Shown here: positions 26,959 through 35,272 of the stretch, one piece after another
Layout: each line of letters starts with the position of its first letter
Position numbering within the stretch: position 1 is the first letter of the stretch
From: an uncultured Duncaniella sp.
Lineage (GTDB): Bacteria > Bacteroidota > Bacteroidia > Bacteroidales > Muribaculaceae
NCBI GenBank assembly: GCA_910576785.1
Contig: CAJTJG010000009.1
Span: 57,837 to 121,836 of the forward strand
DNA: 64,000 bases
Direction: 5' to 3'
Notes under the pieces: generated by a model
Database searches by the model: none
Seen by the model: only the letters and a program-made list of their open reading frames with translations
Told to the model about the DNA's origin: nothing
Program-made: the position numbers and the translations under genes

Positions 26959-28893
26959 ATGAACCATGGATTTCTCCGCATCGCCGCATGCGTTCCACGT
27001 GTGAAAGTGGCCGATGTGGACTTCAATATCTCCGGCATAGAGACGATGCTCCGCCGTCTTGAGGAAAAACGTGTGGAGCTATCGGTATTCCCGGAAATGT
27101 GCGTTACCGCATACACCTGTGCGGATCTTTTCCACAACAGCACCCTGCTTGACGCCTCCGCAAGGGCCGTGACGAGGCTCAGGGAAATATCCCGGAGTAT
27201 GACCGGGCATTTTGTGGTGGGACTGCCCGTGGTATGTGACGGCTCGCTCTACAATTGCGCGGCCATATTCCGCAACGGCACGGTGGAGTTTGCCGCTAAA
27301 TCCTACATACCTGACTACAACGAATTCTATGAGCGCCGCTGGTGGCGTCCGGCACCCGACGGATACTGCCGTGAAGTGGTGATCGACGGAAATACCTACA
27401 CGCTTTCGACCGGCACCATATATGAGTCACACGGCGCTAAAATAGGTATAGAGATCTGCGAGGATCTGTGGGTACCGATCCCCCCATCCTGCCGCCTGGC
27501 CATGGCCGGAGCCGAGGTGATAGTCAATCTCTCGGCTTCCGACGATCTCATAGGCAAATACTCATATCTACGCACACTCATCAGCCAGCAGTCCGCACGA
27601 TGCCTGTGCGCCTACTGTTACTCGGGAGCGGGATGGGGCGAGTCGTCAACCGATCTCACATTCGACGGCAAGGCCATAATAGCCGAAAACGGCTCCATCC
27701 TGACGTCAAACCGCAGGTGGACCCCCGAGGATGACATAGTCATAGCCGATGTGGATCTCGAGGCTCTGCGGCGCGACCGTCTGCATCTCACCACTTTCGC
27801 CGACTGCGCCGAGCGTGAGATATCACACCCGGTGAGGATCTCACCCGCGGTAAAGGATGAGCCGTGTTTCCCTCCCACCGATAATGATGCGCCACTGCTC
27901 AGGCATGTGGATCCACGTCCATTCGTGCCATCATCGGCCTCAGAGATGGAGGAGAGATGCGACGAGATCATCAATATCCAAGCCGCCGGACTTGCCAAGC
28001 GCCTCGATGCCATAGGATGCAAAACCATTGTGGTGGGTATATCAGGCGGACTCGACTCAACACTCGCCCTCCTTGTGGCCACCAAGGCATTCGATCGCCT
28101 CGGGCTGCCGAGAACCGGTATAGTCGGGGTGACAATGCCCGGATTCGGCACAACAGGCCGCACGCACGACAACGCTGTGGGGCTTATGGAGCATCTCGGA
28201 GTCACATCCATGGAAATGCCTATAGGTGAGGCTGTAAACCTGCATTTCAGAGATATCGGACAAGATCCATCGCTCCATGATGTGACCTACGAGAACTCTC
28301 AGGCCAGAGAGCGCACCCAGATACTCATGGATCTGAGCAATCGGCTCGGCGGCATAGTGCTCGGCACAGGTGACCTGTCGGAACTCGCCCTCGGATGGGC
28401 CACCTACAACGGCGACCACATGTCCATGTACGGTGTGAACACGGGAGTGCCCAAGACACTTGTGAAATACCTCGTGAACTATTTCGCCATGCAGGAGCCT
28501 GAGGACTCAGCCATAAGACGGCATCTTCTCGATATAATAGACACGCCCATAAGTCCGGAACTCATCCCGGCCGATGCGTCAGGCCATATAGTGCAGAAGA
28601 CAGAGGACCTCGTGGGGCCCTATGAACTCCACGACTTCTTCCTCTACTACATGCTGCGCTACGGATTTACCGTGGAACGCATACGCTTCCTCGCCCGTCA
28701 TGCCTTCAGCAGGGAAGAATATCCCGATGAAGTCATCGACCACTGGCTGGAGGTGTTCATGAAAAGATTCTTCCAACAGCAGTTCAAACGCTCATGTCTG
28801 CCCGACGGGCCCAAGGTAGGATCGGTATGTCTATCACCGCGCGGCGACTGGCGTATGCCGTCGGACGCATCTTCATCACTGTGGCGCCAATGA
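26959..28893 (+). CDS. nadE: Glutamine-dependent NAD+ synthetase
   Basis: 644 residues in two domains. The N-terminal nitrilase-type glutaminase (about 1-290) has the Glu in LSVFPEMCVTAYTC, the Lys near FAAKSYIPDYNEFYE and the Cys in IGIEICEDLWVPIPP. The C-terminal synthetase (about 320-640) has the ATP-binding loop VVGISGGLDSTLALLVATKA. It makes NAD from deamido-NAD, ATP and glutamine-derived ammonia. A near-consensus -7 box TAATTTCG lies about 40 bases upstream. The stop overlaps the next start by ATGA. Confidence 0.96.
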   Translation: MNHGFLRIAACVPRVKVADVDFNISGIETMLRRLEEKRVELSVFPEMCVTAYTCADLFHNSTLLDASARAVTRLREISRSMTGHFVVGLPVVCDGSLYNCAAIFRNGTVEFAAKSYIPDYNEFYERRWWRPAPDGYCREVVIDGNTYTLSTGTIYESHGAKIGIEICEDLWVPIPPSCRLAMAGAEVIVNLSASDDLIGKYSYLRTLISQQSARCLCAYCYSGAGWGESSTDLTFDGKAIIAENGSILTSNRRWTPEDDIVIADVDLEALRRDRLHLTTFADCAEREISHPVRISPAVKDEPCFPPTDNDAPLLRHVDPRPFVPSSASEMEERCDEIINIQAAGLAKRLDAIGCKTIVVGISGGLDSTLALLVATKAFDRLGLPRTGIVGVTMPGFGTTGRTHDNAVGLMEHLGVTSMEMPIGEAVNLHFRDIGQDPSLHDVTYENSQARERTQILMDLSNRLGGIVLGTGDLSELALGWATYNGDHMSMYGVNTGVPKTLVKYLVNYFAMQEPEDSAIRRHLLDIIDTPISPELIPADASGHIVQKTEDLVGPYELHDFFLYYMLRYGFTVERIRFLARHAFSREEYPDEVIDHWLEVFMKRFFQQQFKRSCLPDGPKVGSVCLSPRGDWRMPSDASSSLWRQ

Positions 28894-30059
28894 AACGCCT
28901 TGGTCTGCTCCCGTTGATAGCCATAGCTATAGTGGCCGGATCGCTGCTTGGCTTTGTAGCTCCAGGATGGTGTGTGAGGATAATGTCCACCTTCGATGCC
29001 ATCTTCGCACAGCTGTTGGGATTTTTGATCCCGCTCATCATAGTAGGCTTCGTCACGCCCGCCATAGCCGACATAGGTGTACGTGCCGGCAAACTGCTTG
29101 TGGTGACAGCATTGCTGGCTTATGGTATGACCGTAATGTCCGGCCTGCTCTCATATGCCACCGCATCGTTCTGTTTTGTAGACCTGCTGGATGGGAGCGC
29201 GCTCCTCGCCGCGACAGCCGAGGGAAAAGCGTTTGCACCATATTTTACGGTAGACATGCCTCCGCTCATGGGCGTGATGACAGCCCTTGTCACCTCTTTC
29301 CTGCTCGGACTCGGCATAGCGTTTCTGAAAGGCAACCTGCTCAAACACGGGTTCGATGAATTCAGGGAGATCATATCAATGGCCATACGCAATGTGGTCA
29401 TACCCATGCTTCCGGTATACATCTTCGGCATATTCCTCAACATGTCTGCCGAAGGCCAGGTAGGACTGATGATAAGAAGCTTCGCCAAAATAATCGGCAT
29501 AATCTTCGCACTGCATGTATTCCTGCTCGTACTGCAGTATCTCATAGCCTCGATCTTCGCCAGAAAAAATCCGTTCAGGATGCTATGGACCATGATGCCG
29601 GCCTACTTCACCGCCCTCGGCACACAATCGTCGGCAGCCACAATACCGGTGACTCTTAGGCAGACTATAACAATGGGTGTACGCGAGGACATAGCCGGAT
29701 TCGTGGTGCCACTCTGTGCCACAATACATCTGAGCGGGAGCACACTCAAGATAGTGGCATGCGCCATGGCCATGATGATCATGCATGGACAGCCTCACGA
29801 CTTCCCATTGTTCATGCACTTCATCATGATGCTCGGCATAACCATGATAGCCGCTCCCGGCATACCCGGTGGAGCCATCATGGCTTCCGTAGGGCTCCTG
29901 TCAAGCATACTTGGATTTGACGAGCAGGAAATAGCCCTGATGATAGCACTCTACATAGCCATGGATTCGTTCGGCACGGCATGCAATGTGACCGGTGACG
30001 GAGCCATCGCAGCCATCGTCAACCGCCTTTTCCCGCCCAAAGAGCCGGTTCAGGCCTGA
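28890..30059 (+). CDS. Dicarboxylate/amino acid:cation symporter (DAACS family)
   Basis: 389 residues from the ATG at 28890, which overlaps the nadE stop; upstream in-frame starts lie inside nadE and are rejected. About eight helices with two re-entrant loops. AQLLGFLIPLIIVGFVTPAI early on, then the serine-rich loop TALGTQSSAATIPVTLRQTI and the conserved helix-8 part DSFGTACNVTGDGAIAAIVN match glutamate/aspartate/serine symporters such as SstT and GltP. The substrate is not certain. It ends inside the 3' end of the convergent Fur gene (10-base overlap). Confidence 0.9.
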   Translation: MKRLGLLPLIAIAIVAGSLLGFVAPGWCVRIMSTFDAIFAQLLGFLIPLIIVGFVTPAIADIGVRAGKLLVVTALLAYGMTVMSGLLSYATASFCFVDLLDGSALLAATAEGKAFAPYFTVDMPPLMGVMTALVTSFLLGLGIAFLKGNLLKHGFDEFREIISMAIRNVVIPMLPVYIFGIFLNMSAEGQVGLMIRSFAKIIGIIFALHVFLLVLQYLIASIFARKNPFRMLWTMMPAYFTALGTQSSAATIPVTLRQTITMGVREDIAGFVVPLCATIHLSGSTLKIVACAMAMMIMHGQPHDFPLFMHFIMMLGITMIAAPGIPGGAIMASVGLLSSILGFDEQEIALMIALYIAMDSFGTACNVTGDGAIAAIVNRLFPPKEPVQA

Positions 30060-30469
30060 CATCGTGGGCAGATACCCTTTATCATATAATTGACGGCGTT
30101 CACCTTATATCCCTCCGGCATATCCACCGGGGGGATACCTATATCCTCAAAACAATATACATTGTGACACTTCTCGCAGTAGAAATGGACATGCATGTCA
30201 TCAACTGAGCAATCACCATCGGAGTGACACATCTCGTACTTAACTATGCCCCTACCGTCCTCTATGGCATGGACAAGGTGATGGCTGAGCAATGTGGTAA
30301 GCACGCGGAACACACTCGACTTGTCGAGCGTATCTATCTCCGTCTCTATCTCGGTAAGGCTCATGGGCACATGGCTGTCACGAAGAGCCCGGAGCACAAG
30401 CACACGGTTGGATGTCGGGCGTATGCCGGCATCGGCAAGAATCCTCTCCAGATCATTATTATGGTTCAT
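30050..30469 (-). CDS. Fur-family metal-responsive repressor
   Basis: 139 residues from ATG 30469 (an in-frame TTG at 30499 is rejected). The N-terminal winged helix has IRPTSNRVLVLRALRDSHVP and SVFRVLTTLLSHHLVHAIED. The C-terminal part carries MHVHFYCEKCHNVYCFEDIG and ICPRCQA, giving two CxxC pairs for a structural zinc. Fur-family members sense iron, zinc or peroxide; which one applies here cannot be told. The -7 box TAAATTTG (30504 to 30497) lies just upstream, close to the divergent esterase promoter. Confidence 0.92.
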   Translation of the reverse strand: MNHNNDLERILADAGIRPTSNRVLVLRALRDSHVPMSLTEIETEIDTLDKSSVFRVLTTLLSHHLVHAIEDGRGIVKYEMCHSDGDCSVDDMHVHFYCEKCHNVYCFEDIGIPPVDMPEGYKVNAVNYMIKGICPRCQA

Positions 30470-30539
30470 AGGGTGTCGGTTTTTTCCAATATAACGCAAA
30501 TTTACGGAATTTAGACTGAAGTATTCTCATCAAAATGAT

Positions 30540-30547
30540 TAACTTTG
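30540..30547 (+). promoter_or_regulatory. -7 promoter box of the esterase/TSCPD operon
   Basis: TAACTTTG, 32 bases before the ATG at 30579; no good -33 box at the right spacing. Confidence 0.4.
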
Positions 30548-30578
30548 TGATACCATTCGATAATCATCACATTTCATC

Positions 30579-31367
30579 ATGAAACTCCCTTTCAAGAAAA
30601 TTCTGTCAGGCCTTATCTTGGTATGCGGACTCGCATCAGCCCATGGCCAGGGCCGCATCATGGAGTTTGACTCTCCGAAACTCACAGTATTCCTGCCCAA
30701 CCGGCATGTAGCTACAGGCAAAGCCGTAGTGGTATGCCCCGGAGGCGGATATACACATCTCGCCAAGGATCACGAGGGATTCGACTGGGCCCCCCTCTTC
30801 AACAATCTCGGTATGGCCTGCGCCGTCCTGCAGTACAAACTCCCAGCCGGCGACAACACTATCCCTATGGCCGATGTCGATGCTGCATTCAAGCTCCTCG
30901 CCGACAGCGCATCAGTATGGGGCATCAATCCGGAGTCTATCGGTATCATGGGTTCATCGGCCGGTGGACATCTCGCCTCCACGGCAGCCACACATACATC
31001 GCCTAACTGCAAACCGGCTTTCCAGATACTGTTCTACCCGGTCATCTCCATGCAGGATGAGATCACACATATGGGGTCGCAGCGCGGGCTGCTCGGCGAA
31101 AAGCCGTCAGCCGAGCTCAAAAACCAATATTCCTCCGACATGCGTGTCACGGCGTCCACCCCGCAGGCGTTCATCACCCTCAGCGCTGATGACAAAGCCG
31201 TTCCGCCGGCAAACAGCCTCAACTATTTCACGGCATTGCAGAAAGCCGGAGTCCCGGTATCAATGTTCATTTACCCCACCGGTGGACACGGCTGGGGCTA
31301 CCGGACAAACTTCAAGTATCACGACAACATGGTAAACGAACTTACCACCTGGATAAAGAATCTATGA
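30579..31367 (+). CDS. Secreted alpha/beta hydrolase, acetyl-xylan-esterase-like
   Basis: 262 residues. Signal peptide about 1-23. The oxyanion segment VVVCPGGGYTHLA, the nucleophile elbow GIMGSSAGGHLAS with Ser127, the Asp in FITLSADDKAVPP and the His in FIYPTGGHGWGYR form the expected triad. This architecture is typical of small bacterial carbohydrate esterases that remove acetyl groups from hemicellulose or pectin. Activity is inferred from fold. The TSCPD gene overlaps its stop by ATGA. Confidence 0.85.
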   Translation: MKLPFKKILSGLILVCGLASAHGQGRIMEFDSPKLTVFLPNRHVATGKAVVVCPGGGYTHLAKDHEGFDWAPLFNNLGMACAVLQYKLPAGDNTIPMADVDAAFKLLADSASVWGINPESIGIMGSSAGGHLASTAATHTSPNCKPAFQILFYPVISMQDEITHMGSQRGLLGEKPSAELKNQYSSDMRVTASTPQAFITLSADDKAVPPANSLNYFTALQKAGVPVSMFIYPTGGHGWGYRTNFKYHDNMVNELTTWIKNL

Positions 31368-31621
31368 AATATCAGTACAAGACCCAAGGCACATGCTCAC
31401 GTCTTATCGATATCGAGATCGAGGATGGTGTGATTAAGAACATATGTTTCACCGGAGGGTGTCACGGCAACCTGCAGGGGATCTCAAAACTTGTGGCCGG
31501 CCTGAAGCCGGAGGATGTGATATCCCGGCTTGACGGTGTGATGTGCGGAAACAAAGGCACATCATGCCCCGATCAGCTGTCAAAAGCTCTCAAGGCCATA
31601 ATCGCGCAGGAACAAGACTGA
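31364..31621 (+). CDS. TSCPD-domain protein
   Basis: 85 residues made up entirely of the small TSCPD domain: YKTQGTCSRLIDIEIEDGVI, FTGGCHGNLQGISKLVAGL and CGNKGTSCPDQLSKAL, the last holding the name-giving motif. The domain also occurs at the end of some B12-dependent ribonucleotide reductases; stand-alone copies have no settled function. Cysteines at four conserved sites suggest metal binding. Coupled to the esterase gene by ATGA overlap. Confidence 0.9.
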   Translation: MKYQYKTQGTCSRLIDIEIEDGVIKNICFTGGCHGNLQGISKLVAGLKPEDVISRLDGVMCGNKGTSCPDQLSKALKAIIAQEQD

Positions 31622-31688
31622 GGCGATCCACCAAAAAGGTCGCACGAAGTTGTTGCATAATTAGAGCCTGTGTCATAATTGACAGAAA

Positions 31689-31753
31689 GATACAAAAGAC
31701 GCTATGTTGGGCCGGAGAATACGGACGCCGGCCCAACATAGCGTCTGTTGTAT
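31689..31753. repeat. Dispersed palindromic repeat, copy 2 (18-bp perfect stem)
   Basis: GACGCTATGTTGGGCCGG (31698-31715) and CCGGCCCAACATAGCGTC (31728-31745) are exact inverted copies around a 12-base loop. The loop is asymmetric, and the reverse complement of the whole element aligns with copy 1 at 9299-9363, including the flanking GATACA and TTTTGTAT. It lies at the 3' end of the TSCPD gene. Confidence 0.85.
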
Positions 31754-31789
31754 CCTTCCATATTTTCTTTTCCACAACACGTGAGTATA

Positions 31790-31828
31790 TAAAAAAAGCG
31801 AAGGAGGGCCTCACGGTCACCCTTCGCT
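31790..31828 (-). terminator. Terminator of the candidate small RNA
   Basis: Plus-strand AGCGAAGG (31797-31804) and CCTTCGCT (31821-31828) form the stem; the AAAAAAA at 31791-31797 is the T-run on the minus strand. Confidence 0.75.
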
Positions 31829-31898
31829 GCTTACACATAGTACTTAACGTCAGTGGATTTATAAATGTCTAAACAAATGCTTGTCCGATTTTGGATTG
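31790..31898 (-). ncRNA. Candidate small RNA with own promoter and terminator
   Basis: On the minus strand a full-consensus promoter (31936-31905) is followed about 100 bases later by a strong intrinsic terminator: AGCGAAGG (31804-31797 as transcribed arm) with CCTTCGCT and then TTTTTTT. No convincing reading frame with a stop lies between; an ATG at 31838 opens a frame that runs through the terminator. The predicted transcript is about 109 bases. The exact start is inferred from the usual 7-base distance after the -7 box. I do not recognise an Rfam family. Confidence 0.45.
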
Positions 31899-31904
31899 CG
31901 AAAG

Positions 31905-31936
31905 CAAATTTACAATAGATTTTTGTAAAATGCAAA
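31905..31936 (-). promoter_or_regulatory. Full-consensus promoter of the candidate small RNA
   Basis: Minus strand: TTTG (31936-31933), exactly 20-base spacer, TAAATTTG (31912-31905), as good a match as that of rpmH. Confidence 0.65.
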
Positions 31937-32254
31937 TCAGGCCCGTCAATGGCCACGTGCACGCGGCAACACAGATATGACGCAAAATGTGCAATACAAT
32001 ATGATTTAATAATGATTTCCTCCAATAAAGCTCCTTCTTGATGGATTTGGACAAGGATTGAAAGTGCAAATCTTACATATTCTCAATTTTGTTAAATTAG
32101 GTTAATACGAATATTTTTATATTACAGCCACCCTTCTGGACGTATCCAGAGGCACCTTACCCATGAATACATGGCACCGTGTGCCTTAACACGAAGATCA
32201 ATCCCATGCCGGCACTATACACATCACACACGAGGTTTTCTCGCGAAAATTCAC
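31937..32254. other. Gene-free A+T-rich stretch upstream of lon
   Basis: About 320 bases between the small-RNA promoter and the lon promoter. The minus-strand open frames here (around 31831-32069) are low-complexity and lack a homolog I recognise. A short palindrome CTGGACGTATCCAG lies near 32139. Nothing else is supported. Confidence 0.4.
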
Positions 32255-32262
32255 TAACTTTG
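32255..32262 (+). promoter_or_regulatory. -7 promoter box of lon
   Basis: TAACTTTG, 42 bases before the ATG; no -33 TTTG at 19-21 bases. No heat-shock CIRCE element is visible. Confidence 0.45.
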
Positions 32263-32303
32263 ATGCCTAATTTGCCAACATAGGCTAATTTCGGAGAACA
32301 GAC

Positions 32304-34685
32304 ATGGATAACGACGAAACTAAAATACTGTCATTGGGGCAGATAGACCTCAATATCGCGGGCGAGAAGAGCGTCCCGACTCTTGATGACTTACCCATCA
32401 TCCCCATGAGGGACATGGTGGTGTTTCCCGGTGTTACATTTCCAATAACACTTGGACGGGAATCCACGCGCAAGGTTGCCGAGGCGGCTCAGGCCGGATC
32501 GATCCCCGTTGGAGTGTTCTGTCAGATAAATCCGTCGACAGACAATCCGGCGGACACCGATCTGCATGCCTACGGAGTGATAGCAGACGTACATAAAGTG
32601 TTTCAGCTGCCTGACGGATCATATACCGCCATCCTGTCGGCCAGGAGCAAGGTAAAGAAGCTCGGCCCTGCAGCCGGCAACACCATACCGGGCGCATTAT
32701 CCCTGAACGTCAAGGAAATAAAGGAGCAGCATCCACGCGAAACCGACAAGGAATTCGCAATAATATGCCACGACATACGGTCAACGACACTTGAGATATT
32801 GAAAAAAGAGGAGACACCATCCGATCTTGTATTCAACATCGAGAATGTGCCCACACCCGCGTTGCTCATAAATATGGTGGCCACCCACTCGCCCTTCAGC
32901 GTTGAGGACAAGATTGGTCTTCTATCAAAAATGCGCCTCAAGGACAGGGCCATGGGCCTCCTCACACTCCTGGCCCGAAGCGAAGAGATAGCCGAGATAA
33001 AGGCTGAGATACAGCGCAAGACCCGCCACAACATAGACCAGCAGCAGCGCACGGGATTCCTCCAGCAGCAATTCGAGACACTCCGTCAGGAACTTTATGG
33101 CGATGATGACGACTGCAATGCCCTCGAGCAGAAAGCCAGTGGACTCGATATGCCGGAGAACGCCCGCAAGGCATTCGAGAAATCGCTTGAGAAACTGCGC
33201 AGGCTCAATCCGCAGAGCCCCGACTATTCTGTTGAGTACTCATATCTGAATCTGCTCACCGACCTGCCGTGGAACCGCGAGGATGCCGGCGAGAATGACT
33301 TCAGCAATGCCGAACATATACTTGACTCTGACCACTACGGGCTCGAGAAGGTGAAGGAGCGCATTCTCGAGCAACTGGCCGTGATGATGCACACCTCCGG
33401 TGGCCGCTCTCCAATAATATGTCTTGTCGGTGCCCCGGGCGTGGGCAAGACATCGCTCGGGCAGTCCATAGCCCGTGCCATGGGCAGGAAATACCAGAGA
33501 GTATCGCTCGGCGGCCTGCACGACGAGGCGGAGATACGCGGCCACCGACGCACCTATATCGGCGCGATGCCTGGCCGTATCATCGATGCCATAAAGCGAG
33601 CCGGAAGCTCCAATCCGGTGCTTCTGCTCGATGAGATAGACAAAACCGGCAATGACTACAAAGGTGATCCATCGTCGGCTCTGCTCGAAGTGCTCGATCC
33701 GGAACAGAACAGTCATTTCCACGACAACTATGTGGACGTGGACTTCGATCTCTCGCACGTGCTTTTCATAGCCACAGCCAACACGCTCTCCACTATCCCC
33801 GCCCCGCTGCTTGACCGCATGGAGATCATCGACATCTCGGGCTATCTCCTCGAGGAGAAGATAGAGATAGCACAACGTCATCTCATACCACGCGTGGCCG
33901 CCGAAAACGGTTTTGAGGAGGGTGCGATCACATTCACCCCCGAGGCACTCAGCCATATCATAGAGAGCTATACGAGCGAGAGCGGCGTCCGGCAGCTGGA
34001 CAAACAGATATCGAAAATCGTGCGCAAGATCGTGCTGCGAAAGATGCGCGGACTTGAGTACAGCCCTGTGGTGTGTCCGGAGCATCTGCGGTCGTACCTT
34101 GGGGTAGAGAGATATTCGCCGGAAAGATACGAGGCGAACGATATCCCCGGAGTGGCTGTCGGCCTCGCGTGGACAGCCGTAGGAGGCGAGATTTTGTTCA
34201 TCGAGTCGTCATTCACATCGGGAAAGTCGGAAAAGCTGACACTGACAGGCAACCTTGGCGATGTCATGAAGGAATCAGCCGTGATAGCTCTGCAGGTGAT
34301 CCGCGCCCGCGCCGACCGCTACAAGCTTCCACAGGATTGGTTTGACACCCATCAGCTCCACCTCCATGTGCCCGAAGGCGCCATACCCAAGGACGGCCCT
34401 TCGGCGGGTATCACCATGTGCACATCCATCCTCTCAGCCGCCACAGGGCGTCCGGTGATGGCACGTCTGGCCATGACAGGCGAGATCACGCTCAGAGGCA
34501 AGGTTCTCCCCGTAGGCGGCATCAAGGAAAAGATCCTCGCCGCCAAGAGGGCCGGCATCACCGACATCGTGCTATGTCAGGACAACCGCAAGGATATCGA
34601 GGATATAAAACCCATATATCTGACAGGACTCACATTCCACTATGTCTCTACCATTGACGAAGTATTCAATATAGCTCTGAAATGA
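32304..34685 (+). CDS. lon: ATP-dependent Lon protease
   Basis: 793 residues. The N-terminal substrate domain starts LPIIPMRDMVVFPGVTFPI. The AAA+ module has Walker A VGAPGVGKTSLGQSIARAMG and Walker B VLLLDEIDKTG. The C-terminal protease has the catalytic Ser700 in PKDGPSAGITMCTS and Lys741 in PVGGIKEKILAAKRAG. It degrades misfolded and regulatory proteins in the cytoplasm. Complete and of normal length. Its stop overlaps the PASTA gene by ATGA, so at least some of the downstream genes share its transcript. Confidence 0.97.
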   Translation: MDNDETKILSLGQIDLNIAGEKSVPTLDDLPIIPMRDMVVFPGVTFPITLGRESTRKVAEAAQAGSIPVGVFCQINPSTDNPADTDLHAYGVIADVHKVFQLPDGSYTAILSARSKVKKLGPAAGNTIPGALSLNVKEIKEQHPRETDKEFAIICHDIRSTTLEILKKEETPSDLVFNIENVPTPALLINMVATHSPFSVEDKIGLLSKMRLKDRAMGLLTLLARSEEIAEIKAEIQRKTRHNIDQQQRTGFLQQQFETLRQELYGDDDDCNALEQKASGLDMPENARKAFEKSLEKLRRLNPQSPDYSVEYSYLNLLTDLPWNREDAGENDFSNAEHILDSDHYGLEKVKERILEQLAVMMHTSGGRSPIICLVGAPGVGKTSLGQSIARAMGRKYQRVSLGGLHDEAEIRGHRRTYIGAMPGRIIDAIKRAGSSNPVLLLDEIDKTGNDYKGDPSSALLEVLDPEQNSHFHDNYVDVDFDLSHVLFIATANTLSTIPAPLLDRMEIIDISGYLLEEKIEIAQRHLIPRVAAENGFEEGAITFTPEALSHIIESYTSESGVRQLDKQISKIVRKIVLRKMRGLEYSPVVCPEHLRSYLGVERYSPERYEANDIPGVAVGLAWTAVGGEILFIESSFTSGKSEKLTLTGNLGDVMKESAVIALQVIRARADRYKLPQDWFDTHQLHLHVPEGAIPKDGPSAGITMCTSILSAATGRPVMARLAMTGEITLRGKVLPVGGIKEKILAAKRAGITDIVLCQDNRKDIEDIKPIYLTGLTFHYVSTIDEVFNIALK

Positions 34686-35272
34686 AAAAAATACTCCTCA
34701 ACCTCGGGCTCATGGCCATCGTAGGCGTGATAATCGGCTGGCTCTCCATGGTGTGGCTCGACTCATGGACCCGGCACGGACAGACAATAAAGGTGCCCGC
34801 TGTAAAGGCTCTTCCATTCGGAGCCGCGGTGTCGGCGCTCTCGGCCGAAGGCCTCACGGGGATCGTCAACGACTCCGTATACGACAGTTCCACCCGTCCC
34901 GGCACCGTGATAGAGCAGAACCCCAAAGCCGGCACTGTGGTCAAGGAGGGACGCGAAGTATTCCTCACCATCAACGCCTTCTCTCCCAAGATGGTATCCC
35001 TTCCCGTACTTACGGACATCTCCGTAAGACAGGCGCGTTCAATACTTGAGGGCCTTGAGGTGAAGAACATCGTGGAGAAACGCATACCCAGCGACTTCAA
35101 CGATCTCGTACTTGGCATCCGCTACAAAGGGCAGCGCCTGCTGCCCGGAGCACGCGTGCCCGTAAACGCAGTCATTGAACTCGAGGTAGGCGAAAGCATC
35201 CCGGAGACAATCACCGAGGACACCGTCCAGACCACCGACAGCACCATCGAGCATTTAGACCTATTCCAATGA
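34682..35272 (+). CDS. Membrane-anchored PASTA-domain protein
   Basis: 196 residues. One N-terminal membrane helix (about 5-27) is followed by about two and a half PASTA repeats, each with a TIKVPAVKALPFGAAVSALS-type opening and an IEQNPKAGTVVKEGREVFL-type end. PASTA domains bind peptidoglycan stem peptides or beta-lactams in kinases and penicillin-binding proteins; here there is no kinase or transpeptidase part. Likely a periplasmic cell-wall sensing or scaffold protein. It overlaps lon and rluD by ATGA on each side, an arrangement common in Bacteroidetes. Confidence 0.88.
   Translation: MKKILLNLGLMAIVGVIIGWLSMVWLDSWTRHGQTIKVPAVKALPFGAAVSALSAEGLTGIVNDSVYDSSTRPGTVIEQNPKAGTVVKEGREVFLTINAFSPKMVSLPVLTDISVRQARSILEGLEVKNIVEKRIPSDFNDLVLGIRYKGQRLLPGARVPVNAVIELEVGESIPETITEDTVQTTDSTIEHLDLFQ

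Noticed and set aside
28794..28889. Longer N-terminus for the dicarboxylate/amino acid symporter
   Set aside because: It would lie inside nadE and add an arginine-rich stretch before the first helix; the ATG at 28890 overlapping the stop is the normal coupled start.
31831..32069. Minus-strand open frames of 60-70 codons in the gene-free stretch
   Set aside because: No ribosome binding site, odd Cys/Ile-rich composition, and they cross the proposed small-RNA promoter.
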